This document shows positions 6,220-12,100 of a DNA stretch of 12,100 nt, piece after piece. This DNA comes from Planctomycetaceae bacterium (GTDB taxonomy: Bacteria > Planctomycetota > Planctomycetia > Pirellulales > UBA1268). The stretch's first letter is position 1. Each line of letters starts with the position of its first letter. The stretch is taken from assembly GCA_009691925.1 (NCBI GenBank), contig SIAG01000083.1, forward strand, positions 1 to 12,100, read 5' to 3'. A program made the translations under genes and the position numbers. The notes under the pieces were generated by a model, which did not search any database, was not told where the DNA came from, and saw only the letters and a program-made list of their open reading frames with translations.

Positions 6220-6954
6220 ATGTCCGACTCGCGAGTCACGTCCGGCGACCTCCCGTCCGATCATTCGGTCCCGAAGGTCGTTGTCAGCCGATTGAGCCTC
6301 TATCTGCGCGAACTGCAGCGGCTTCAGGGGGCCGGGCAGCAGACGATCTCGTCGAGCCAACTCGGCGCCCTGCTCGGCTTCGGTGACGCCCAGGTGCGGA
6401 AGGATCTGGGCTTCTTCGGGCAGTTCGGCTACCCCGGCGTCGGCTACCGCTGCGACGAACTGATCCATGCCATGCGCGACATCCTCGGCACCAACCACCG
6501 CTGGCCGGTGGTCATGGTGGGGGTGGGGAATCTGGGGCAGGCGCTCCTCGGCTACCGCGGCTTCGGCCGGCAGAACTTCACGATCGAGGCCGCCTTCGAT
6601 GCCGATGCGGCGAAAGTCGGCGGAACGGTGCGGGGGCTCGTCGTCCACCACATCGACGACTTGGCGGAGGTCGTGAGGACGAAGGGGATCCGGCTGGGCA
6701 TGATCGTCGTCCCGGCGGAGCGGGCCCAGGAAGTGGCCGAGCGGATGGTCGCGGCCGGGATCGAAGGGATCGTCAACTTCGCCCCCGTCACCCTCACGCT
6801 CCCCCCCCACGTGGAGACAGTGGCGGTCGACCTGGCGATCGAGTTGGAACAGCTGTCGTTCGCGGTCACCAACAAGCTCGCCAAAGGGGGGGCGGAAGTG
6901 CCCCCCCGGGATCTGCCTGACGCCCATCCCTCCCGCTCCCGCGATGGGGTATGA
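6220..6954 (+). CDS. rex: Redox-sensing transcriptional repressor Rex
   Basis: Predicted 244-residue cytoplasmic NADH/NAD+-responsive repressor. The N-terminal winged helix (about residues 17-80) carries V-V-S-R-L-S-L-Y-L-R-E-L and S-S-S-Q-L-G-A-L-L-G-F-G-D-A-Q-V-R-K-D-L. The typical Rex stretch F-F-G-Q-F-G-Y-P-G-V-G-Y follows. The Rossmann domain has V-V-M-V-G-V-G-N-L-G-Q-A-L-L (G-x-G-x-x-G) near residues 97-110, and the dimer-swapping C-terminal helix is visible as V-D-L-A-I-E-L-E-Q-L-S-F. By family knowledge it binds DNA when NAD+ is high and is released by NADH, controlling fermentation and respiration genes. ATG 6220 has no clear ribosome site; the family start fits. The last 20 residues extend past the usual end and are polar. 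No respiratory or fermentative gene is adjacent, so its targets are elsewhere. Confidence 0.93.
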   Translation: MSDSRVTSGDLPSDHSVPKVVVSRLSLYLRELQRLQGAGQQTISSSQLGALLGFGDAQVRKDLGFFGQFGYPGVGYRCDELIHAMRDILGTNHRWPVVMVGVGNLGQALLGYRGFGRQNFTIEAAFDADAAKVGGTVRGLVVHHIDDLAEVVRTKGIRLGMIVVPAERAQEVAERMVAAGIEGIVNFAPVTLTLPPHVETVAVDLAIELEQLSFAVTNKLAKGGAEVPPRDLPDAHPSRSRDGV

Positions 6955-6955
6955 T
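6950..6955 (+). promoter_or_regulatory. Candidate -10 box for tRNA-Gln overlapping the rex stop codon
   Basis: TATGAT at 6950-6955 overlaps the rex stop TGA (6952-6954) and lies 13 bases before the tRNA 5' end, giving a leader of about seven bases. No good -35 is seen 17 bases upstream. Co-transcription with rex is equally possible. Confidence 0.33.
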
Positions 6956-6968
6956 TCGCAGCGCCCAC

Positions 6969-7039
6969 TACCCGGTGGTGTAACGGTAGCACAAGGGATT
7001 TTGGTTCCCTTTGTCTAGGTTCGAATCCTAGCCGGGTAA
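6969..7039 (+). tRNA. tRNA-Gln (anticodon TTG)
   Basis: A 71-base cloverleaf. The acceptor stem TACCCGG (6969-6975) pairs fully with CCGGGTA (7032-7038), with A7039 as discriminator. The D arm is GTG...CAC. The anticodon stem AGGGA/TCCCT encloses the loop TTTTGGT with TTG at 7001-7003. The T arm is CTAGG-TTCGAAT-CCTAG. The weak U1-A72 pair is a known glutamine-tRNA feature. The variable loop is four bases. CCA is not encoded and must be added. It decodes CAA and, by wobble, CAG. Confidence 0.95.
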
Positions 7040-7055
7040 CTCACGCCCCTCCTTT

Positions 7056-7075
7056 GTCAGCACGCCGCTGCTGAC
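7056..7075 (+). terminator. Hairpin between tRNA-Gln and the P450 gene
   Basis: GTCAGCA (7056-7062) and TGCTGAC (7069-7075) form a perfect 7-base-pair stem around CGCCGC, 17 bases after the tRNA and 8 bases before the P450 start. It lacks a T run, so it may be a processing or leader structure rather than a terminator. It also leaves no room for a Shine-Dalgarno sequence before the P450 start. Confidence 0.35.
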
Positions 7076-7083
7076 GCTCCCTC

Positions 7084-8235
7084 ATGACCTCCATCGACGA
7101 TCCATTCCGCAGGGCCCGCGAGGCCGACGGCGTGCTCCGCTGTCCGTTTCAGGGGGATGAGATCCCGATGATACTGCGGCATGAGGAGGTTCGCCGGGCC
7201 GCGAAGGACTGGCAGACCTTCAGCTCCGACGCGCCGTTCCGCGTGCCGATCCCCTCGGAGGAACATCTCCGCAGCGTTCGCCAGTTGCCGATCGAGCTCG
7301 ATCCCCCCGACCACACCGACTACCGCCGGCTCGTCGAACCGTTCTTCCTCCGGGCCAGGCAGCCGGCTTTCGTCGCCCGCATCGACAGCCTCGTCGCCCG
7401 GCTCCTCGACGAGGCGCTCGCTAGCGACACGATCGAGATCGTCGAGGGATTCGCCCTGCCGCTGCAGTCGCGGGCGCTGACGGTCCTCCTCGACGTTCCC
7501 GAGGCGGAAGCCGACATCTGGATTGGCTGGGGCGTCCATGTCTTCCACGGCAACGACGGCCTGAAGAAAGCCCGCCAACTGGAGGACTACCTCAACGACC
7601 GCTTCGATCGGGCCGAGGCCTCCCCCGGCGACGACTTCTTCAGCCTTCTCTCCCGGGCGAGCTTCCGCGGCCGGCCGCTGACGCGTGCCGAGCGCCTCGG
7701 CTTTGCCAATCTCGCCTTCGCTGGCGGCCGCGACACGATCATCCACTCGATCGCCTGCGCGATCGGTCACCTTGCCGGTACCCCGGCCGATTTTGCCTTC
7801 CTCCGGGCAGATTCCGACCGGATCATCCACGCCGCGGAAGAATTCTTCCGGGTGTTCATGCCGCTGACGCACATCGGCCGCGTCTGTCCGGTTGCCACCG
7901 AGGTCAACGGGATCACCGTCGAGCCGGGGGGGCGGGTCTCCCTGGCGTGGGCCTCGGCCAATCTCGATGGCACGGTGTTCGACGAACCGCTCACTATCCG
8001 GCTCGACCGACGCCCCAATCCGCACGTCTCGTTCGGCTTCGGAGCCCACCTCTGCCTGGGTGCGGCCCACTCGCGAACCGTGATGAAATCGCTCCTCGGG
8101 GCCCTCTGCCAACGGGTGGAGCGGATCGACCTCGTCTCGAAGCGCGATCGGGTGGAGAAGACCGCCGCCTTTAACCGGGCCCTCGGCTACGACGAACTGA
8201 CGATCCGGATGGCCCCCGCGACGCGACCGGCCTGA
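7084..8235 (+). CDS. Bacterial cytochrome P450
   Basis: A 383-residue soluble class I type heme monooxygenase; substrate unknown. Family landmarks in order: the C-helix D-P-P-D-H-T-D-Y-R-R-L at 73-83; the I-helix oxygen-activation motif A-G-G-R-D-T at 213-218; the K-helix E-x-x-R at E253-R256; and the heme loop F-G-F-G-A-H-L-C-L-G at 317-326, with C324 the thiolate ligand. Length is slightly under the usual 400 and there is no membrane anchor. Such enzymes need a ferredoxin and a ferredoxin reductase; neither is encoded here. ATG 7084 has no Shine-Dalgarno sequence, and a hairpin lies directly before it. The start is supported by the typical short N-terminus, although a later start cannot be excluded. 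The gene ends 10 bases from the converging neighbour. Confidence 0.93.
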   Translation: MTSIDDPFRRAREADGVLRCPFQGDEIPMILRHEEVRRAAKDWQTFSSDAPFRVPIPSEEHLRSVRQLPIELDPPDHTDYRRLVEPFFLRARQPAFVARIDSLVARLLDEALASDTIEIVEGFALPLQSRALTVLLDVPEAEADIWIGWGVHVFHGNDGLKKARQLEDYLNDRFDRAEASPGDDFFSLLSRASFRGRPLTRAERLGFANLAFAGGRDTIIHSIACAIGHLAGTPADFAFLRADSDRIIHAAEEFFRVFMPLTHIGRVCPVATEVNGITVEPGGRVSLAWASANLDGTVFDEPLTIRLDRRPNPHVSFGFGAHLCLGAAHSRTVMKSLLGALCQRVERIDLVSKRDRVEKTAAFNRALGYDELTIRMAPATRPA

Positions 8236-8245
8236 AAACGCGCCC

Positions 8246-8800
8246 TCACGGCTGCTTCCGCTCGTAGGTGACGAGGAAGTGCTGCGTCCCCTCGGCGGTC
8301 TTGAACTCCGTCGGCCGGTCTTTGCCGCTGAAGTCGTAACAGACCCGGAGCGTGTCCTTCGCGACCTCGACGATGCCGAGGATCGTCTTCCCCTTGTTCG
8401 GGCCGACCACCCCGACGATGTCGATCGCCGCGGGAGTGGCTTCGGCATCGACCTTCACCGTCCCCTTGTCGACCTCCTTGCCGACGGTGACGGTGTAGGA
8501 CTCGCCGGCGATCTCGAGGACGATCCCTTGGCGGGCCTCTTCGGGAAACGGCTGGCCGGCGAACTCCATCGCTACCGGCAGCCAGATGCCGTCGAGGAGG
8601 GCGTTTCCTTCGTCGGCCGCCAAGACGGAAACACCGGCGACGATTCCGCAGGCGATGATGGCGACGACAACCGCGGCCTCGAGGAGCTGCTTGAGATTCG
8701 TGGCAGCGGCGCGGGTCTGGCTGCGGAGGCCGAGGCGGATAAGCGGCTGCATGAGTTTCCCCAGGAAGGTTTTCGGAGCGATTTCAATGACATGGGTCAT
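8246..8800 (-). CDS. TIGR03067-type planctomycete protein with membrane anchor or signal peptide
   Basis: A 184-residue protein of unknown function. Residues about 68-182 match the TIGR03067 domain as I know it: L-D-G-I-W-L-P-V, P-F-P-E-E-A, Y-T-V-T-V-G, G-T-V-K-V-D, P-x-x-I-D-I, then G-P-N-K-G-K-T-I-L-G-I, D-T-L-R-V-C-Y and G-K-D-R-P-T-E-F. It is a small beta-barrel-like domain, often exported and greatly expanded in planctomycetes. A hydrophobic stretch V-V-V-A-I-I-A-C-G-I-V-A-G-V-S-V-L-A lies at 44-61 after a basic 40-residue lead. ATG 8800 gives a long cytoplasmic lead; an internal ATG at 8752 would give a more normal signal peptide ending L-A-A before D. Neither start has a strong ribosome site. 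Confidence 0.8.
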   Translation of the reverse strand: MTHVIEIAPKTFLGKLMQPLIRLGLRSQTRAAATNLKQLLEAAVVVAIIACGIVAGVSVLAADEGNALLDGIWLPVAMEFAGQPFPEEARQGIVLEIAGESYTVTVGKEVDKGTVKVDAEATPAAIDIVGVVGPNKGKTILGIVEVAKDTLRVCYDFSGKDRPTEFKTAEGTQHFLVTYERKQP

Positions 8801-8824
8801 GCGGGTTCCGGTGCTCTCCGGCAG

Positions 8825-8830
8825 ATTCTA
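8825..8830 (-). promoter_or_regulatory. Candidate -10 box of the TIGR03067-type gene
   Basis: TAGAAT on the minus strand (five of six to TATAAT), 24 bases before ATG 8800. No matching -35 is seen. The same hexamer occurs upstream of yqgE. Confidence 0.33.
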
Positions 8831-8865
8831 GCCGGGGAATGGTCCGGTGCCCTACGCTCGGCTCG

Positions 8866-9414
8866 ATGTCCACCTCGTCCCCCCTTGCCATCACGACCGT
8901 CGACACCCCGCTGGGGCCTCTCACGCTCACCGCTTCCCCGGTGGGCCTGCGGGGCGTGGGCTGGGAGGGGGAATCGGTCGGTGTCGTTTCCGATGGAGAA
9001 CCGTACATCTCGGGATCCGAATCGGCCGCAGACGCGTCCGCCGTCGCGTCGATCCTCCGGGCCTCCGCCAGGCAACTGGAGGAGTATTTCAGCGGTCTGC
9101 GGACGACGTTCGATCTTCCCCTCGACCCGCCCGGCACGCCGTTCCAGCGCGCCGCTTGGGAGATCCTCCGCACGATCCCCTTCGGCCGCACGATGACCTA
9201 CGCCGCGCAGGCGCGGAGGCTTGGCGGGGCAAACAAGTCCCGCGCCGTCGGCGCCGCCAATGGCCGCAACCCACTTGTGATCATCGTCCCCTGCCACCGT
9301 GTCATCGGCGCCGACGGCTCGCTCACCGGCTTCGCGGCGGGCGTCGAGCGGAAGGCCTGGTTGCTGCGCCACGAAGCCGCGATCAGCGGCCGCGCCGATC
9401 GCGGCCGTCGCTGA
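8866..9414 (+). CDS. ogt: Methylated-DNA--protein-cysteine S-methyltransferase (O6-alkylguanine repair)
   Basis: A 182-residue suicide DNA-repair protein that transfers the alkyl group from O6-alkylguanine to its own cysteine. The N-terminal ribonuclease-like domain begins T-T-V-D-T-P-L-G-P-L-T-L, a common family start. The catalytic domain starts at G-T-P-F-Q-R-A-A-W-E-I-L. It then shows T-Y (Y112 side), the arginine finger S-R-A-V-G-A-A-N (R126) and the active site P-C-H-R-V-I with nucleophile C143, followed by L-T-G-F-A-A-G-V-E-R-K and L-L-R-H-E. I prefer ATG 8866; an in-frame ATG at 8839 adds nine residues that do not look like the family. No ribosome site is obvious for either. The gene is divergent from the TIGR03067-type gene and converges on the DUF1254 gene. 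Whether it is ogt- or ada-C-like by name cannot be told; no AdaA domain is present. Confidence 0.93.
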   Translation: MSTSSPLAITTVDTPLGPLTLTASPVGLRGVGWEGESVGVVSDGEPYISGSESAADASAVASILRASARQLEEYFSGLRTTFDLPLDPPGTPFQRAAWEILRTIPFGRTMTYAAQARRLGGANKSRAVGAANGRNPLVIIVPCHRVIGADGSLTGFAAGVERKAWLLRHEAAISGRADRGRR

Positions 9415-9447
9415 TTCTGCCAGCGGGGCCGCACCGGACTTGGCTAC

Positions 9448-10857
9448 TTATCCGATCGGCTCGAAGTCTCCCAGGACCCAGGAGCGGTCGAAGTAGGCGG
9501 CCGTCGGCCCATAGAGCCGGAAGTAGCTGAACCAGCCTCTCCCAGGGAGCGTCTCGATCCAGTTTCCCGCCGGCTTCCCGACAGGCGCGGTCGGGCCGAA
9601 GAAGAGGTCGACCGAGCCGTCAGGGTTGGTGGCGATCGAATCGCGTGACGACCGGTCGGGCTGGGCGCCGGTGTCGACGAAGCAGCGTGTCTGGTTGTCG
9701 TAGACGGTCACCGACCAGAACTGCGCGACAGGCACATCCTTCGGCACGGTCAGGCGGTAGGTCTGGCCACCGTCGAGCCATCTGCCGGTGGAATCCCTAG
9801 CGGCCTCGAGATAGACCTGCCCGACGCCGACCGCGCGCCCCATCATCCCCATCGACACCCCGACCGCTTCGTAGAACCAGCTCGTCCGTTCGTCGAGCTC
9901 GGTATGGTGGGGGGCCTCCTGATTCGTCTCGGCCAGCATCAGGGATTTTTCCCATGCCCGCTTCCGCCAGACCTTCGCGCCGGCAAACCGCTTCTGATAC
10001 GCGATCGCCCGGGCCATCGCTTCTCCCGCTGCGGCCGCGTCGATGAGGATATTCTTCTGCCTCGGGCTCGGCGCGAACGGCTTCCCCTTCTCGATCCCCA
10101 GCGGCTGGAGCATTCCCATCACGATCCGGTCGCGCTCGTGGACAGGCTCTTTGTTGATGATCCTCGCCAGCTCTTCCCAATAGACGAGCCCGCGGGGCTG
10201 CGCGCCGCTCCATGGCCGGCCGGCAGGGGAAAGATGGCGCGTGGGGCCCGGGTTCTCGCGTTGTGCATAGGGATAAATCCGGAGCCCTTCGATCAGCGCT
10301 TTGGCCCTGGCCGGATCAGGATCGAGAACGCGGTGGGCCGAGAAGATATTCGCTGTCGGCGAGCGGAAGACGAAGTAACCGTCGGGCTTCATGTCGGCGT
10401 CGTCGGGGCCGAGGATCAGATACTTTCCCCCCGCTCCCTTGTCGGGGCCGGTCTGCCCGGAATCGGTGATCGGCCGTTGCCAGAAATCAGTGCAGCCCCC
10501 CGCCGTTGGCCCGGCCGGGATCTCCAGGACGAGCGGCCCCGATTCCTTGAGATTCGGGAAGGCCATGATGTAGGGGGTGGTGGCGTTGGCGGTGAGGAGG
10601 CCGAGCTTGTCCTGGAACGTGAGGTAGTCGACGTAGTCGAGCTTCCCGGCCCCGAACTTCGTCGCATGCTCGCTTTGCCACTGCACCATTGCCATCAGCG
10701 GGAGGGCCCAGAGATAGGCCTGGCAGGCCCGCTGGAAGTCGAGGTCGTCGAAGAGCTTCTCGACGGTGGCCGCGGTGGGGTAACCGTGATCGAGCTCGAG
10801 TGTGCCGAGCCTCGATGCCACGCTGCCGGTGGTGGGGAGATGTCCGTCCGCTGCCAA
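9448..10857 (-). CDS. DUF1254/DUF1214 domain protein
   Basis: A 469-residue protein with the paired DUF1254 and DUF1214 domains; biochemical function unknown. DUF1254 spans about residues 22-154: Y-P-T-A-A-T-V-E-K-L, A-Y-L-W-A-L-P-L-M-A-M, A-N-A-T-T-P-Y-I-M-A-F, G-P-L-V-L-E-I-P. DUF1214 spans about 343-455: R-W-L-D-G-G-Q-T-Y-R-L, F-W-S-V-T-V-Y-D, N-W-I-E-T-L-P-G-R-G-W-F, F-R-L-Y-G-P-T. I chose TTG 10857 because AGGA (10868-10865) is correctly spaced before it and the protein then has family length. The frame stays open to an ATG at 11103, but those extra 82 residues are low-complexity, have no signal peptide and run through the yqgE promoter region. Many relatives are exported; no signal peptide is visible with this start. 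It converges on the alkyltransferase gene (33-base gap). Confidence 0.88.
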   Translation of the reverse strand: MAADGHLPTTGSVASRLGTLELDHGYPTAATVEKLFDDLDFQRACQAYLWALPLMAMVQWQSEHATKFGAGKLDYVDYLTFQDKLGLLTANATTPYIMAFPNLKESGPLVLEIPAGPTAGGCTDFWQRPITDSGQTGPDKGAGGKYLILGPDDADMKPDGYFVFRSPTANIFSAHRVLDPDPARAKALIEGLRIYPYAQRENPGPTRHLSPAGRPWSGAQPRGLVYWEELARIINKEPVHERDRIVMGMLQPLGIEKGKPFAPSPRQKNILIDAAAAGEAMARAIAYQKRFAGAKVWRKRAWEKSLMLAETNQEAPHHTELDERTSWFYEAVGVSMGMMGRAVGVGQVYLEAARDSTGRWLDGGQTYRLTVPKDVPVAQFWSVTVYDNQTRCFVDTGAQPDRSSRDSIATNPDGSVDLFFGPTAPVGKPAGNWIETLPGRGWFSYFRLYGPTAAYFDRSWVLGDFEPIG

Positions 10858-10872
10858 GGGTCGGTCCTCGTT

Positions 10873-10899
10873 AATGTTCGTGGTGATCGTGGTGTTCGT
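10873..10899. repeat. Three tandem 9-base repeats upstream of the DUF1254 gene
   Basis: The + strand reads three consecutive 9-mers of consensus GGTG(T/A)TCGT at 10873-10881, 10882-10890 and 10891-10899. They lie directly upstream of the AGGA of the DUF1254 gene. They could be regulator-binding direct repeats, or simply Thr/Asn codon repeats if translation starts further upstream. Confidence 0.45.
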
Positions 10900-11065
10900 G
10901 CCGGGGGCGTCGCGGGGCCCCGGGCTGGCCCGGCCGCCGCGAACGGCTAGAAGTGTACGTTCCCCCCCTCGGATATCTCCATCCTCCGGCTTCCCGGCCA
11001 TGGCGATGACGAGCCCGAGATCCACGCCACCGGCGTGCGGGGGCAAACCCGGGCCGAACGGCCGG
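10900..11065. other. Divergent intergenic region between the DUF1254 gene and yqgE
   Basis: With the chosen starts, 287 bases (10858-11144) separate the two genes. Apart from the 9-base repeats and the TAGAAT box, I see small GC dyads (ACGCC/GGCGT near 11028-11040 and GGCC-GAAC-GGCC near 11052-11063) and no credible small gene. Confidence 0.4.
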
Positions 11066-11071
11066 TAGAAT
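11066..11071 (+). promoter_or_regulatory. Candidate -10 box of yqgE
   Basis: TAGAAT at 11066-11071 would start transcription near 11078, about 67 bases before ATG 11145. No -35 hexamer resembling TTGACA lies 17 bases upstream. Confidence 0.33.
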
Positions 11072-11144
11072 GGCTTGGCGACGATCGGGCGATCCCATGC
11101 CATCTCGATCGAGCCGCGCCGGAACCGTGGTCAATGAGGCTTCG

Positions 11145-11696
11145 ATGGGTTCGCTCTCCGGACATCTGCTGGTCGCTGCCGCGAAGCTGAACGACCCGAA
11201 CTTTTCCCGGACGGTGGTCCTGCTCGTCGAGCACGATCGGGGCGGGGCCCTTGGCCTCGTGCTCAATCGCCCCGGCGCCGAGAGCCTCGATCGGGTTTGG
11301 GACGAGTCGGCAAACGGTCCGTGCCCCGCTGATGTCGTGGTGATGAACGGCGGGCCGCTCGAGGGTCCGCTGCTCGCGCTCCATGCCAATCCTGCCATGA
11401 CCGAACGGGACATCGTGCCGGGTGTCTTTCTCGCCATGCGCAAGGATCTTGTCGTCACGCTCGTTCGCGACAACCATGGGCCGCTCCTCGTCTTCGCCGG
11501 CTATTCCGGCTGGGGCGCCGGGCAACTCGACGCGGAGGTGGCGGCCGGTGATTGGAGAATTGCCCCGGCCACGAGCGACTTCGTGTTCGGCGACTCCGAC
11601 AGCCTCTGGCAACGCGCCACCACGCACGTCGCCGATACGAACCTCGCCGCGGCGCTCCGCATCAAGCACAGGCCCGCGAAGCCCTGGCACAACTGA
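11145..11696 (+). CDS. yqgE: YqgE/AlgH family protein (UPF0301, DUF179)
   Basis: A 183-residue cytoplasmic protein of the widely conserved YqgE/AlgH family, close to the usual length of about 187. The N-terminus G-S-L-S-G-H-L-L-V-A-A, L-N-D-P-N-F-S-R-T-V-V-L-L, H-D-R-G-G-A-L-G-L-V-L-N-R-P is the family hallmark. It is followed by N-G-G-P-L-E-G-P-L, V-F-A-G-Y-S-G-W-G-A-G-Q-L-D-x-E and W-R-I-A-P-A. AlgH was described as a regulator of alginate synthesis in Pseudomonas, but the molecular role of the family is not settled. ATG 11145 is chosen because GAGG ends five bases before it and the protein then begins as family members do; the frame is open back to 11070 without other support. It converges on a tRNA gene. 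Confidence 0.93.
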   Translation: MGSLSGHLLVAAAKLNDPNFSRTVVLLVEHDRGGALGLVLNRPGAESLDRVWDESANGPCPADVVVMNGGPLEGPLLALHANPAMTERDIVPGVFLAMRKDLVVTLVRDNHGPLLVFAGYSGWGAGQLDAEVAAGDWRIAPATSDFVFGDSDSLWQRATTHVADTNLAAALRIKHRPAKPWHN

Positions 11697-11738
11697 CCGG
11701 GGCGCTGGCACCGGCAGCGGCCGCCGCTTGCGGCAAAA

Positions 11739-11811
11739 TCCTCCCGGCAGGAATCGAACCTGCGACCAGCGGCTTATAAGGCCGACGCTCTACCACTGAA
11801 GCTACGGGAGG
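11739..11811 (-). tRNA. tRNA-Ile, anticodon TAT (best reading)
   Basis: A 73-base cloverleaf on the minus strand. The acceptor CCTCCCG pairs fully with CGGGAGG and A is the discriminator. The D arm is GCTT...GAGC, with C rather than A at position 14. The anticodon loop is CTTATAA, with TAT at 34-36 and A at 37. The T arm GCAGG-TTCGATT-CCTGC is perfect. The anticodon stem TCGGC/GCCGC has a U-C mismatch at 27-43. No CCA is encoded. A37 and A73 fit isoleucine. It would decode AUA. The mismatch and D-loop oddity leave some room for a decaying or atypical tRNA. Confidence 0.8.
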
Positions 11812-12100
11812 GAAGCGAGATCAGACGTATTCCATCGCGTATCACGCAGCCCTCCTTTCCCTTCGTGTTTCGCCGTCGCCCAGTTGACCGCACGGCCTAG
11901 AGCGATCGAGAGCAGACATCGTACCCGCCCAAGGCATCCTTGGCAGCGCCCGATTCTGTCTCCCCAGCGCCGATGCGGTCCTTGCCACCGACCTCGAACC
12001 GTATCCATGACGATGCCGAGCATCCCGGCCCATCCGACCAGGGATGAATACTCCGTGGGAAGCAGGCGGACGAGCCCGAAGAGGATCACCAGTCCGGCCG
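11802..12100 (-). CDS. Possible 3' end of a minus-strand gene entering from the right edge
   Basis: A reading frame is open from the window edge to a stop at 11802. The first 30 residues are hydrophobic (A-G-L-V-I-L-F-G-L-V-R-L-L-P ... L-V-G-W-A-G-M-L-G-I-V-M-D) and use GC-ending codons, as a real membrane-protein tail would. The remainder is Arg/Gly/Trp-rich with mixed codon use, and it runs 10 bases into the tRNA, which argues against the full length being a gene. I do not recognise a family. Confidence 0.22.
   Translation of the reverse strand, partial: AGLVILFGLVRLLPTEYSSLVGWAGMLGIVMDTVRGRWQGPHRRWGDRIGRCQGCLGRVRCLLSIALGRAVNWATAKHEGKGGLRDTRWNTSDLASLP
11929..11943. repeat. Short perfect dyad CCAAGG-CAT-CCTTGG
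   Basis: A 6-base inverted repeat with a 3-base centre, about 120 bases upstream of the minus-strand tRNA in a stretch without a firm gene. It could be an operator half-site pair or chance. Confidence 0.3.

Noticed and set aside
7057..8448. 463-residue minus-strand open frame across the P450 gene
   Set aside because: It is an antisense shadow with no recognisable domain; the P450 motifs are on the + strand, and this frame also crosses the convergent neighbour.
10858..11103. 82-residue N-terminal extension of the DUF1254 protein
   Set aside because: Low-complexity sequence, no signal peptide, overlap with the yqgE promoter region, and a better-supported TTG start.
11720..11734. GCCGC-TT-GCGGC hairpin as terminator of yqgE or the tRNA
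   Set aside because: It is followed by AAAA on the + strand and, on the minus strand, the T run lies before the stem rather than after it, so neither direction fits a rho-independent terminator.

Overview
The window reads as a chromosomal segment of a GC-rich planctomycete, most likely of the Pirellulales type. The evidence is a large cysteine-rich YTV-repeat protein, a TIGR03067-type small secreted protein, a DUF2092-TlpA lipoprotein and a small secreted beta-rich protein of planctomycete type. The order assignment is inference; the family assignments come from motifs read in the translations. Genes are mostly single transcription units pointing both ways, with short convergent gaps. I see no insertion sequence, integrase, CRISPR array, prophage or defence island.

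Left part (1-5850): the 3' end of a small secreted protein on + converges on three minus-strand genes. In their own reading order these are the giant YTV-repeat protein, galactokinase galK, and a lipoprotein with a LolA-like DUF2092 domain fused to a TlpA-type thioredoxin domain. A textbook rho-independent terminator on the minus strand separates the YTV gene from galK, so galK is its own unit. galK stands without other Leloir-pathway genes.

Middle part (5851-9447): a 369-base regulatory gap separates the YTV gene from the divergent redox regulator gene rex (+). Rex is followed within 15 bases by tRNA-Gln(TTG), then by an orphan bacterial cytochrome P450. The P450 gene converges, 10 bases apart, with a TIGR03067-type protein (-), which in turn is divergent from an O6-alkylguanine-DNA alkyltransferase (+).

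Right part (9415-12100): a DUF1254/DUF1214 protein (-) is divergent from yqgE/algH (+). The intergenic space between them sets both starts. A tRNA on the minus strand, best read as tRNA-Ile with anticodon TAT, follows. The last 290 bases hold only a weak candidate for the 3' end of another minus-strand gene.

The most remarkable object is the YTV protein: 809 residues, about 71 of them cysteine, built of two different tandem arrays that share the same alternating 14 + 16 residue (30 residue, 90 base) period. Its mRNA leader carries a GNRA-capped hairpin between a good Shine-Dalgarno sequence and the start codon. I did not find a multi-gene novel system; the neighbours look like ordinary housekeeping and accessory genes.
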